Below are positions 18,563-26,905 of a stretch of DNA of 44,276 bases, piece by piece. The stretch is from positions 1 to 44,276 of the forward strand of contig RSEH01000306.1 of the NCBI GenBank assembly GCA_006503475.1, given 5' to 3'. The notes under the pieces were generated by a model that was given only the letters and a program-made list of their open reading frames with translations, ran no database searches and had not been told where the DNA came from. The position numbers and the translations under genes are program-made. Each line of letters starts with the position of its first letter. The first letter of the stretch is position 1. This stretch comes from Stentor roeselii. Its lineage: Eukaryota > Ciliophora > Heterotrichea > Heterotrichida > Stentoridae.

Positions 18563-20968
18563 ATGGACCACATCACTTACATCGACGAAATTTTATACTT
18601 AAAAAAAGACTCTTTTCAAGAAGTTCCTGAATTTTCACTAAAAATCGAAGAGACAACTTACAAAATCACTAAAAAATTGAAAGAAAATCACTTCATCGGC
18701 CGTGCTTCAGACAACAACTTTCTTCTCCAGATCTTTCCAGAAGGCGAGTTTTCCGAGTCCGAGCTTTTAAAACGTGAGTCAATGATTCCTGTGATAAACG
18801 GACTTCAGAAGTCTTTTCATAAAGTTTCAGGCCAAGTGGTTCTTTTAAGTAAAGAAACTAGAAGAGTGAGTCTTCAGGAGTACTTCGAGTATAAAAGAGA
18901 TGCAAGGATCCCGAAGACACTTCGAGAAAGTACCGAGCTTTGTGTTGATGTCATAATAAAAGCTTTGCAAGAAGTTATTTCAAGTGTCGCTTCTTTGGAA
19001 AACCATGATTTCGTCTTGCCTAGTCTTGACCCTTCTGAGATTTTTATTGAAATAACACCCAACCCACTACACCCAATATTGATTACTGAAAACTTAGGAA
19101 TAGAGATAAAAATCGACTTGCTTATCATCAAGCCATCATTTGAAAACCCTTTAAAAGGCCTGGCCTTATGCGTTTTTTCTGCTTTAAAGAATAAACTTTG
19201 CAGGCAGGTTAATCTTGAATCAAAACAACTGAAAAACCCTAAAAGTCAGAAAGGTTATCCCTTCGCTTTATGTGGATTGATCAGTTCGTTAATGGAACCT
19301 GAAGCTAAAGCTCAGGAAATTTTATTTTCGCCTTTTGTTAGCACCTGGATCTTCTTGTTTAAGGACAATGACTCGATACCTCAGCCGACTACTTTTGACA
19401 TTGATGCTCTACTTGCAGGGCTTTACTTTAAAAATAAAGCAAGTAGAACTAAAGCTGTTTTTACGATGATTTCACAGGAAAGGGAAAGGTTAATTGATGT
19501 CATTCGTGCAAAACCTTGCTTTAATGAAAATTCCAAAAGAATCATTAAGACTATTGCCAGGGTTAGACATTGGCAAAGGTTTTTACCTTTTGTTGAAATG
19601 GCTGTTGCACTTTTAGATGAACTTATTGATGAAAAAGCGGTTTTTGAAGCTGGACCTTTGAAAATGTTTAAAGTTATTCATATGCCTAAGATTACTTTTG
19701 AGGTTATTATTAAGATTTGCTCGAGTAAAACTATGACTGCGGCTTGCTTGCTTGCGAATTCGAGGGTACTTGTTGATAAGATTGCTGAGAGGAAGGAGGA
19801 TTTTATGAGTATTCTTCCGTTTATGGGGTTTCAGTCGATTTCGTACCTGGCAGAAAGCAACATTCTAGGTCCATACGAGAAGTTAAAAGTCCTCTCAAAA
19901 GTCCCAATAAAAGTAAAGCGTCTCAGAACACAAGACATAGTCGAAATAATCCAAAAGAACATCCAACTATCCTGCCAAAAAGTAGGTCCATCCAAAACAG
20001 TTCTAAAATGCTTAAAAATAATCCGAGAGATTTTCTACGACGGAAAACAAGCTCACGAGCAAAACAAAGCCGGCCGTTGTTTCAAAAACGAAAAAAAGCT
20101 AAACGCGAGTGTCCTAATGGTCTACTGTCAAAAATGCACAAGTTACATGTGCCTTGTGTGCGGTAGTTCCCACACAGAGATCCACGACAAAAAGCACTTA
20201 AAATACGTGCATTCAAACGAGTCCTGCAAGAAATCCGGTGAATCTTTCGAGTTATTAAAAGACATTTTCGCATTAAACGAAATAAAACTGGAATTCTTCG
20301 ATTCTCGTGGAAACCTTTCAACTGACGGTATTTTTTCAAGTCAGAACTCGAGTGAAGAGGTTTCAATAACGACGACAGAAGGAGTGGTCACGATTTATGA
20401 TGACTCTTCTCACAGTACTTTGCTTTACTATGAAGTAGAAGTGATCAGTGCTGGCTTCAGTGAAAATATCAGTGTCGGGGTTGATGGGGTCGGAATTTTT
20501 TACACGGGGCATAACGGGTTCATCACTAATGAAGAAGGGATAGTTTTGAAGCAAACTGCGAAGTTTGGGACTGGAGATATCATCGGCATCGGCTTCACGT
20601 CAAGTCACTTTTTGTATTACACTTACAACGGGTATAACTTGCATTTTTATACTAAATGTCTCAATGTTCAGAATATTCGACCTTTGATCAGGTTCAAGGG
20701 AAGAGGTATTCAACTCAGAGTTGTCACTAAAAACTTTTTGTTTAGCCAGGCTCCTTATTTGGATCACTCGAAAAATACTGAAGAGGTTATTGATGTTATT
20801 CGCAAGTCGGTTTTAAGGTCGAATGATAATGAAAAAAGATTGAATAAGATTAATGATATTATTCAAGATGTTCCGTTTTTTAAGGACTTTCAGTTGCCCA
20901 AGACTGTTAAAAAAAATTCTGAACGCAAACAAATGAATGCTTGTAAAGATTCGTGTGTTATTAGCTAG
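18563..20968 (+). CDS. Pseudokinase-like, zinc-motif and SPRY domain protein
   Basis: The protein has 801 residues. Residues ~25-215 resemble a decayed protein kinase: a LKENHFIGRASDN strand pair, E-L-L-K-R-E-S-M-I near the alpha-C position, L-Q-E-Y-F-E-Y as hinge, and N-H-D-F-V-L-P-S-L-D-P-S-E-I-F-I in place of HRDLKPENI. No catalytic Lys/Asp/DFG set is visible. About 220-500 is helical and armadillo-like. About 505-555 has a Cys/His cluster (C-x22-C-x2-C-x4-C-x2-C, then H-x3-H-x3-H) like a B-box. About 600-755 is a SPRY domain, with L-L-Y-Y-E-V-E-V, I-S-V-G-V, F-G-T-G-D-I-I-G-I-G and Y-T-Y-N-G. SPRY domains bind protein partners. The kinase call is inference from pattern order. The start context is CTATAATGG. 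Confidence 0.78.
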   Translation: MDHITYIDEILYLKKDSFQEVPEFSLKIEETTYKITKKLKENHFIGRASDNNFLLQIFPEGEFSESELLKRESMIPVINGLQKSFHKVSGQVVLLSKETRRVSLQEYFEYKRDARIPKTLRESTELCVDVIIKALQEVISSVASLENHDFVLPSLDPSEIFIEITPNPLHPILITENLGIEIKIDLLIIKPSFENPLKGLALCVFSALKNKLCRQVNLESKQLKNPKSQKGYPFALCGLISSLMEPEAKAQEILFSPFVSTWIFLFKDNDSIPQPTTFDIDALLAGLYFKNKASRTKAVFTMISQERERLIDVIRAKPCFNENSKRIIKTIARVRHWQRFLPFVEMAVALLDELIDEKAVFEAGPLKMFKVIHMPKITFEVIIKICSSKTMTAACLLANSRVLVDKIAERKEDFMSILPFMGFQSISYLAESNILGPYEKLKVLSKVPIKVKRLRTQDIVEIIQKNIQLSCQKVGPSKTVLKCLKIIREIFYDGKQAHEQNKAGRCFKNEKKLNASVLMVYCQKCTSYMCLVCGSSHTEIHDKKHLKYVHSNESCKKSGESFELLKDIFALNEIKLEFFDSRGNLSTDGIFSSQNSSEEVSITTTEGVVTIYDDSSHSTLLYYEVEVISAGFSENISVGVDGVGIFYTGHNGFITNEEGIVLKQTAKFGTGDIIGIGFTSSHFLYYTYNGYNLHFYTKCLNVQNIRPLIRFKGRGIQLRVVTKNFLFSQAPYLDHSKNTEEVIDVIRKSVLRSNDNEKRLNKINDIIQDVPFFKDFQLPKTVKKNSERKQMNACKDSCVIS

Positions 20969-21191
20969 ATTATTTAGATTATGTGGGTTTTAGGTCAATG
21001 GGTTGTGATTTGATGGATTATTTAGTTAAATTCATGGAGTAGGGTGAATGAAAAGGATATAATTTTAATCCTAGATAAAATTTTTTTACAATCAATTCTC
21101 TAATAAATTTTTCCTAAACACAAACCATAAAATTAAAAAATCCATTAAATTTCACACAACTTTCATTTTCCTACTTATCAAAAACCCTATA
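20969..21191. other. Convergent spacer
   Basis: These 223 bp lie between two convergent stop codons. The left part (to ~21060) is G/T-rich and the right part A/C-rich on the top strand. Both 3' ends must be formed here. No gene seen. Confidence 0.5.
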
Positions 21192-22358
21192 TTAAACATC
21201 ATCCATAAAATTTCCTTCATTCTTGAATCCAAAACTAACAACCTCAATAATCTCTTCACTAATTCCCCAAAGCCATTCAAAATGTTTAAGCTCCCTAACA
21301 AGGCTCTGCGGAATCATTTGAAACCCAAGTTTACACCCAAGAATAGCTCCAGCAACAGCAGCATTAGTATCAGCATCTCCTCCCCTGCAACAAATTTCTC
21401 TAACGGCAAAACTCCAGTCATCCTGCCTAGCAGCCCAAAAAGCCGCAGCAAGGCAAAGATAAGTAAATCCCTGATTTTCTCCATCAAAAGGTTGAAACTC
21501 ATCAATTTCTCCAAAAATCCATTTATCAAATCCCTCTTCTTGAAAATTTCCATTTTTTTCCATTAAAAACTTCTTAAAAAACTTACACCCAGCACTACGA
21601 ATCCATTTTTTTTCAATAGTTTCAGTATAAATCTTTAAAGTTTTCCTACCAATTTCCGATGCTAATTGAAAAGCATCTTGAAAATTATGTCCTTGCAAGT
21701 GCAAAGCGATATTAGAAGTAAGAGCAACACAAGAAGCGACACATCTGGGGTCAGCATGAGTGACAATTGCGATATCAACCGATTGTTTAACGACTTGAGT
21801 GATATCATTGAAGTTCACAACACCCAAAACGCTAGTTCTCATAAGTGCCCCATTCGCTGCAAGCTGAAACCAAGAATTTTCCCAGATTTCAAAAGAAGCT
21901 AAAAAAGGCTCTTGAAGGTAATCAGGGTGGTTCAGAACTGAATTAACAGTTGACCCGATGCCAAGTCCGATAGTGTCTCCTAGTTCTGGAAATCCATGAT
22001 TTTTCCAGGTAAGAAGGCGTCGAGCGAAGTCTTTGGGATCTACAGAACCTGAAGATAAAAAACTCTGAAGAATTAAAATCATCTGGTCGGTGTCGTCTGT
22101 CCAGTCATTTCTGGGAAAAGGACGATTGTACTCTGGCCAGTCATCTAACTGCAAATTTTCTGATTTCCAGATGTTCTTAGCTGATGTACTTGAAAAAAAT
22201 TCAGTTCTAACACCCAGAGCATCTCCTAAAGCGTTGCCGAAGATGACTCCTCGAATTTTGTCTTGAAAGACTTGTAGAGAATGAGGAGTCGCTTCAGGGA
22301 TTTGAATGTCTTTCAGGATTAGATGAGAAAGTTTTGATGTATTCAGAGGGGAAAACAT
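21192..22358 (-). CDS. ADP-ribosylglycohydrolase family protein (copy 1)
   Basis: The protein has 388 residues and carries the full DraG/ARH fold signature. It opens with IRGVIFGNALGDALGVRTEF at about 33-52. The first metal-binding motif is DWTDDTDQMI at about 85-94, followed by NGALMRTSVLG and THADPR at about 201. The second metal motif is GGDADTNAAVAGAILG at about 327. The Asp/Thr residues that hold the two Mg2+ ions are all present, so it should be active in removing ADP-ribose from proteins or related substrates; the specific linkage cannot be told. It is clearly paralogous to the gene at 25739-26872, sharing the same motifs, similar length and FGNALGDALG. Its ATG lies 33 bp downstream of the stop of the VIT-VWA gene on the same strand. 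Confidence 0.94.
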   Translation of the reverse strand: MFSPLNTSKLSHLILKDIQIPEATPHSLQVFQDKIRGVIFGNALGDALGVRTEFFSSTSAKNIWKSENLQLDDWPEYNRPFPRNDWTDDTDQMILILQSFLSSGSVDPKDFARRLLTWKNHGFPELGDTIGLGIGSTVNSVLNHPDYLQEPFLASFEIWENSWFQLAANGALMRTSVLGVVNFNDITQVVKQSVDIAIVTHADPRCVASCVALTSNIALHLQGHNFQDAFQLASEIGRKTLKIYTETIEKKWIRSAGCKFFKKFLMEKNGNFQEEGFDKWIFGEIDEFQPFDGENQGFTYLCLAAAFWAARQDDWSFAVREICCRGGDADTNAAVAGAILGCKLGFQMIPQSLVRELKHFEWLWGISEEIIEVVSFGFKNEGNFMDDV

Positions 22359-22391
22359 ATTAATTTAACAGATTGGATCAGAAATTATTTT

Positions 22392-24782
22392 TTAAGAAAA
22401 GGTTATGAATTTATTTACTTTTTTAGTGATATCGATGATGTCTACTGAGTTACTTCGAAGCCACTTCAGAGCTTTTCGCTCTACCAGCTCCCACTCTTCA
22501 TGTTCACTTGAATGGTAGTGGTTAAGATAAGCCAATATAAAAACTGTCATAAAAATATCAAGGTTTTTATTTAGAATGTCTTGAGGGACTTTTGAAATTT
22601 CTTGGAAAGTTTGAATGTTTTCATTATATAACCAGAAACCTTCAGGGTGTTGTTTGATGACGATTGATAAATATTTAGAAAATACAGAATTTTTTATTTT
22701 CTGGTTTTTTGCTTTAGTTGGTTGAATTCGACTTTTTTCATTTATTTGGGGCATCGTTGGAAGGGGATCAAGAAAAGGACGATTTGATGCCTTTATTTCA
22801 CTTCGACTCATCATTAATTCTTCACCACCTGAGTATCCTGTTGGGCAGCATCCTGTTGAACAGCATCCTGATGAGCAGCATCCTGAAGTACGGGCATTTC
22901 TTCTATTCATGTTAGCGCTGAGCTTAATGGTGGGACTATTTTTTGATTCTGAATACATATGACTTCGATCAATAAAATTAGAGCAAGGTATTTGATTTGA
23001 ATTTAGATTTACAGATTGAGTATTTATGATATTTAAAACTGTAAATATTGAACTCGTGTTAGGAGAGAACCTGGATGTGACATTAGAATGTTGATTGAAG
23101 ACTCGAGCATCAAGGTCAAGTAAATTTGTAAAATCATTTAAACCATTTATCTCAGAAACAACTTTCCCATCATTCTCCTTGATACACAAAAACGAAGTTA
23201 AACATGTAGGAATTCCAGATTCAACGGAAATCGCTATAATTTCATCTGCATTTTTCTTTAGATCCTTAAAAAGTTCATCCATTTTATACTTAGTCCAAAA
23301 TTTAGCAATTTCACATCCAGGAACAACAGGAAAATCACTAATAACCACCTGCACCTTTTGTTTAACTGAGCTATCAAAATACTCTAAACAAGCAGCCTGA
23401 TTAGGAAGAGCATCGATTTTAACAAACTGTGCAAATCGTTTCCCATAAAACACACTTCCAAGGGAATCAAAAGTAGGATAAGCCTCTCCATCAAACGATA
23501 ATTTCCACTCTGAAAAACAAGGCAAAATTGATAGCTTCAGAGCTTTGATAACACTTTTACATATCTGACTCGGGTCCTTTACAATAAAAGAAGATCCTTT
23601 TCCAAGTTTCGCAGCATTTTCAATGAAACTTTGACTGATGTTACATCCGATTCCAATACAATGAAGCATATTTTTATCCGAGTTCTTTTTTATCAAACTC
23701 AAGACCTTCTCAGTGTTATTAACCTCGCCATCAGTGAGTAAAAAAACAACTCTCAAATGGTTTTTCTGACAAGGTTTCTTATAAACCTCGAATAACGGAT
23801 TAAACATTTCAGTCCCATCTAAATCTGCATCAAACTCTTGAATAATCCTAATCGCTTCATCCAAAGAGTCACTTTTCCTCGACTCTGGAAACAAGAACTC
23901 AAATTTAGACCCAAAGCTAACAACATTAAAAAAAGCATTAAAAGGCAAGCTTTTCAGAAAAAAAAACAAAGACTGTTTAGCCATTTCGATTTTTTCACCA
24001 TACATTGACCCACTCCTGTCAAGTACAAATAAAAACTCGCCAAGTCCTTCATGATCAATAAGACTCTGAGTGTCTTGAAGATAAGGAATGAATGAAAGCA
24101 TTCCATAATACGAGCCGTTGAAGTTCTGCACTAAAAATGAAGGCTTTGTCGTGAGTTCATCTCGAAACTTGACCCAGATCTCAGACTCGACTCGGACAGG
24201 CCCTGAGGTCAGGAGTCCGACGACTTCTGAAGAGTCTTCATTCGAACTCCAATCAAGGGGCAAGCTACTTGAGTAGTCTTGAAGTGACGAAGAATGAATG
24301 TGGGCAGTGAAGTCAAATGAACAGGAAGGGTCTGAGGGAAGAATTGAACTCGAAATAGATAATTTCCAGAAGTTTGAGTCACAGGAGAGGAGGATTATTA
24401 GGGAAAGCTCGATGGTTAGACTTTCCTTTGGGCTTAGGTTCCCGATTAGCACGGAAAATTTACCTGCTCGGGTTAAGTTGGTTAGAATGCTTGTGTTTCC
24501 TGAGGAAAGAATGTCTTGATATGACTCTTTTGATGAGTTGGTCTCTTTAAGGACTCCGATTAGCTTGGTGTTGTCTGGAAGGGTCACCTGGAATTGAGAG
24601 ATTAAAGAATCGTTGGGAAGAGGAAATGAATACTCACATTCTAAAGTGGTTTTTGAAGTGTTCAGGAAGGACTGTGATAAAGACAGTGTGCAAAGACTTT
24701 GACGAAGGCTGGCTGATAATGAAAAGGATTTTAAAGCTAGATGATTTTTTTCTGAGGTCTTCTGAGATCTTGGCTTTAACAT
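22392..24782 (-). CDS. VIT and von Willebrand factor A domain protein
   Basis: The protein has 796 residues. A VIT domain occupies about 15-145 (E-C-E-Y-S-F-P-L-P-N-D-S then G-K-F-S-V-L-I-G-N-L-S-P). A vWA domain spans about 248-425 and its MIDAS is intact: DRSGS at ~254, the Thr of DGTEMF at ~322 and the Asp of LTDGE at ~348. No signal peptide is seen, so it belongs with the intracellular VWA5A-like branch rather than with secreted inter-alpha-trypsin inhibitor chains. About 625-645 is a Cys-rich insert of three CCxxG units. The C-terminal ~100 residues resemble the conserved tail of VWA5A-like proteins (W-L-R-S-N-S-V-D). Such proteins bind partners through metal-dependent adhesion. Two ADP-ribosylglycohydrolase paralogues flank it. 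Confidence 0.9.
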   Translation of the reverse strand: MLKPRSQKTSEKNHLALKSFSLSASLRQSLCTLSLSQSFLNTSKTTLECEYSFPLPNDSLISQFQVTLPDNTKLIGVLKETNSSKESYQDILSSGNTSILTNLTRAGKFSVLIGNLSPKESLTIELSLIILLSCDSNFWKLSISSSILPSDPSCSFDFTAHIHSSSLQDYSSSLPLDWSSNEDSSEVVGLLTSGPVRVESEIWVKFRDELTTKPSFLVQNFNGSYYGMLSFIPYLQDTQSLIDHEGLGEFLFVLDRSGSMYGEKIEMAKQSLFFFLKSLPFNAFFNVVSFGSKFEFLFPESRKSDSLDEAIRIIQEFDADLDGTEMFNPLFEVYKKPCQKNHLRVVFLLTDGEVNNTEKVLSLIKKNSDKNMLHCIGIGCNISQSFIENAAKLGKGSSFIVKDPSQICKSVIKALKLSILPCFSEWKLSFDGEAYPTFDSLGSVFYGKRFAQFVKIDALPNQAACLEYFDSSVKQKVQVVISDFPVVPGCEIAKFWTKYKMDELFKDLKKNADEIIAISVESGIPTCLTSFLCIKENDGKVVSEINGLNDFTNLLDLDARVFNQHSNVTSRFSPNTSSIFTVLNIINTQSVNLNSNQIPCSNFIDRSHMYSESKNSPTIKLSANMNRRNARTSGCCSSGCCSTGCCPTGYSGGEELMMSRSEIKASNRPFLDPLPTMPQINEKSRIQPTKAKNQKIKNSVFSKYLSIVIKQHPEGFWLYNENIQTFQEISKVPQDILNKNLDIFMTVFILAYLNHYHSSEHEEWELVERKALKWLRSNSVDIIDITKKVNKFITFS
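22842..22896 (-). repeat. 15-bp coding repeat encoding CCxxG units
   Basis: Three to four near-identical 15-base units (AGCATCCTG on the top strand repeating every 15 bases) encode SGCC-SSGCC-STGCC-PTGY in the VIT-VWA protein. Paired Cys residues in a cytosolic protein could be acylated or bind metal. The copy number is likely to vary among alleles. Confidence 0.75.
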
Positions 24783-25286
24783 TAAAATTTATAGATAATT
24801 AAATTATTGATATTTTGAAGTCGTAATGTTAGTTATTTAGTAAATTTAATAATAAATATTTTGATTTGACGATTTTAAGAAAATAATTGAACATTTAACA
24901 GTTCCTTATTCATTATGTTTAAACAGATTGTATTCAGATTTGACTTTTTCATATATCTGATTAAATTTATATTCAGCAATAATTTCTCTGATGAATTAAA
25001 ATTATTCAGTTCACAAAAAGAATTCAAAGAAATGAGTAAGAACATTAGAATTAAAAGCAACAAATCGCGAAAAACTTAACTTGAAGAAACAGCTAGATTA
25101 AAAATTAAATGACAACTTCGAGTATATGAAGAGTTGAATGGTAAATATAAATAAAAATAGATGATTATAAGAGAAATCAATAAGAAGAAAAGAAGACCTT
25201 ATAAAGAAGGAGTCTTGAAAACTAATGCTGAGCTAGAAAAAGGAAAAGGACATATGTGAGATCGGATTTATGATTAGTTTTGATAC

Positions 25287-25316
25287 GACCTGAAAGTGTA
25301 TCACTTCCAAGAGGTC
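25287..25316. other. Imperfect hairpin, possible small RNA element
   Basis: GACCT (25287-25291) pairs with AGGTC (25312-25316). Inside it, AAGTG and CACTT pair around a TAT loop. It lies in the longest spacer of the dense part of the window. No family is recognised and there is no clear promoter or T-run. Confidence 0.25.
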
Positions 25317-25609
25317 TTTATTTAAAGAAGTGAAAGGCTAAGCAGTAAAAACTTAGATTTCTTGATTGTTGATTATACAGTTCTAATAATCACCTTAAAA
25401 TTAAAATTACTTATCTATAGATAATCACACTAAAAATGAAAAATTAAATTATATAACAATCAAACAACTGATAATTGACATGCTCGCTCATAATAAATCT
25501 TTCGATAACTAATCGCATCTCTCAATTTAATTTCAACCTAAAAAAACCAATCATTAAAAAAAACTCTAAAATTCCTCAAAAATAATTTAATCAAACCATT
25601 CTTCCAAAT

Positions 25610-25735
25610 AAATCCAAAAACCCAAAATCCCAAAAAATCCAAAATCCAAAAAATCCAAAATCCAAAAAATCCAAATCCAAAAAAATTCAAATCCAAAAAA
25701 ATCCAAATTCCAAAAAACCAAAAAAAATATCTATA
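25610..25735. repeat. A/C simple-sequence repeat upstream of the second ADP-ribosylglycohydrolase
   Basis: Irregular units of the type ATCCAAAA, with runs of four to seven As, are repeated about fifteen times with essentially no G on the top strand. The tract ends ~10 bases before the ATG at 25739. It may be part of the promoter or 5' leader, or simply the extreme of the A/C-rich left-flank composition seen at other genes here. Confidence 0.75.
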
Positions 25736-25738
25736 AAA

Positions 25739-26872
25739 ATGGACTATAAATCAATAGTCGATCGTCTATTCAACTCTCTAACAATTCCAAAATCTCCACC
25801 TCTTTCCTGCAAAGATTTCAAAAACAAAGTATTAGGAGTGATATTCGGGAACGCTCTCGGGGACGCATTAGGTCTACGAACCGAATTTTTCACTGAAAGC
25901 GAATCAATCCAACTATGGGGAAACGACGAGTTCCGCCTAACAAACTGGCCAGACCAGCAACGTGGTTTTCCCGAAGGAGACTGGACAGACGACACCGACC
26001 AAATGATCTTAATTCTTCAAAGTTTCCTGGAATCCTCTTCGCTTTCTCCTCAAGACTTCGCCAGAAGACTTCTTCATTGGATCCATCACGGAATTGAAGA
26101 ATTCGGCGATACATGCGGAATGGGCTTAGGAGCCTTAGTCGCATCAGTCACATTTTCAAGCACTTTTCTAAACGAACCTCAACAAGCAGCACTCGACCGA
26201 TGGACAGCTTCAAACTTCACAGCAGCCCCAAATGGCGCTTTGATGAGAACCAGCATTTTAGGAGTCATCAACTACGACGATTTACCTCAAGTTGTCTTTC
26301 AAACTGTCAACATCGCAACTGTCACTCATGCTGACCCGAGAAGTGTCGCTTCTTGTGTGGCTTTGACTTCAATTATCGCTTTGATCTTGCAAGGACATGA
26401 ATTTTTTAAAGCTTATGAATTTTCAGTGATTTTAACGAAAAATTTCATTTTTGAGTACACCCAAGAAGTTGAAAAAAAAATTATTGCAAATCAGGAAAAA
26501 GGTCAAATTTTTCAAGCTGTGAAGAAAAATTTTTCAGCAGATGTGCTTGAATTTTACTTGAAGGCAGAAATTGATCAAGTTGGGAGAATTGACTTGGAAA
26601 CTATGGGATTTACTTATTTTTGTCTTGCTTGTGGATTCTGGGGAAGTAGGCAGGAGGATTGGGTTACTGCGATGAGGAAAATTGTGTTGAAGGGAGGCGA
26701 TGCTGATACGAATGGCGCTGTTGCTGGAGCTGTTCTTGGGTGTAAACTGGGTTTTGATGCCTTGCCGCAACATTTGGTGACTGGGATGAGGCATTATTCA
26801 TGGCTTAAGGAAAAAGCTGATTTATTGATTGAAAAAATACGCCCGAGTATTGATGAGTTATATTCAGATTAA
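25739..26872 (+). CDS. ADP-ribosylglycohydrolase family protein (copy 2)
   Basis: The protein has 377 residues and is paralogous to the 21192-22358 gene. Metal motifs DWTDDTDQMI (about 80-89) and GGDADTNGAVAGAVLG (about 319) are intact, with FGNALGDALGLRTEF at about 37-51, PNGALMRTSILG and THADPRS. All expected metal ligands are present, so it should be an active ADP-ribose-removing hydrolase. Unlike copy 1 it is on the + strand and separated from it by the VIT-VWA gene, so the duplication was inverted or rearranged. The two differ most in the segment between THADPR and the second metal motif, which suggests different substrates. Codon choice moves from A/C-ending in the first half to G/T-ending in the second. 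Confidence 0.94.
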   Translation: MDYKSIVDRLFNSLTIPKSPPLSCKDFKNKVLGVIFGNALGDALGLRTEFFTESESIQLWGNDEFRLTNWPDQQRGFPEGDWTDDTDQMILILQSFLESSSLSPQDFARRLLHWIHHGIEEFGDTCGMGLGALVASVTFSSTFLNEPQQAALDRWTASNFTAAPNGALMRTSILGVINYDDLPQVVFQTVNIATVTHADPRSVASCVALTSIIALILQGHEFFKAYEFSVILTKNFIFEYTQEVEKKIIANQEKGQIFQAVKKNFSADVLEFYLKAEIDQVGRIDLETMGFTYFCLACGFWGSRQEDWVTAMRKIVLKGGDADTNGAVAGAVLGCKLGFDALPQHLVTGMRHYSWLKEKADLLIEKIRPSIDELYSD

Positions 26873-26905
26873 TCAACTTATCATGATTTTTAAGTTACAG
26901 TCTTA

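Larger units (their letters stand above)
24783..25738. other. Bidirectional spacer, 956 bp
   Basis: This spacer lies between divergent genes. It is AT-rich, starting T/G-rich and ending strongly A/C-rich. It contains a small hairpin (25287-25316) and an A/C-only simple repeat (about 25610-25735). A 62-codon minus frame at 24875-25063 has no protein-like features. Confidence 0.55.

Noticed and set aside
24875-25063. 62-codon minus frame in the divergent spacer
   Set aside because: Leu/Asn/Ile-rich, as expected from AT-rich non-coding DNA, with no similarity to anything recognisable.
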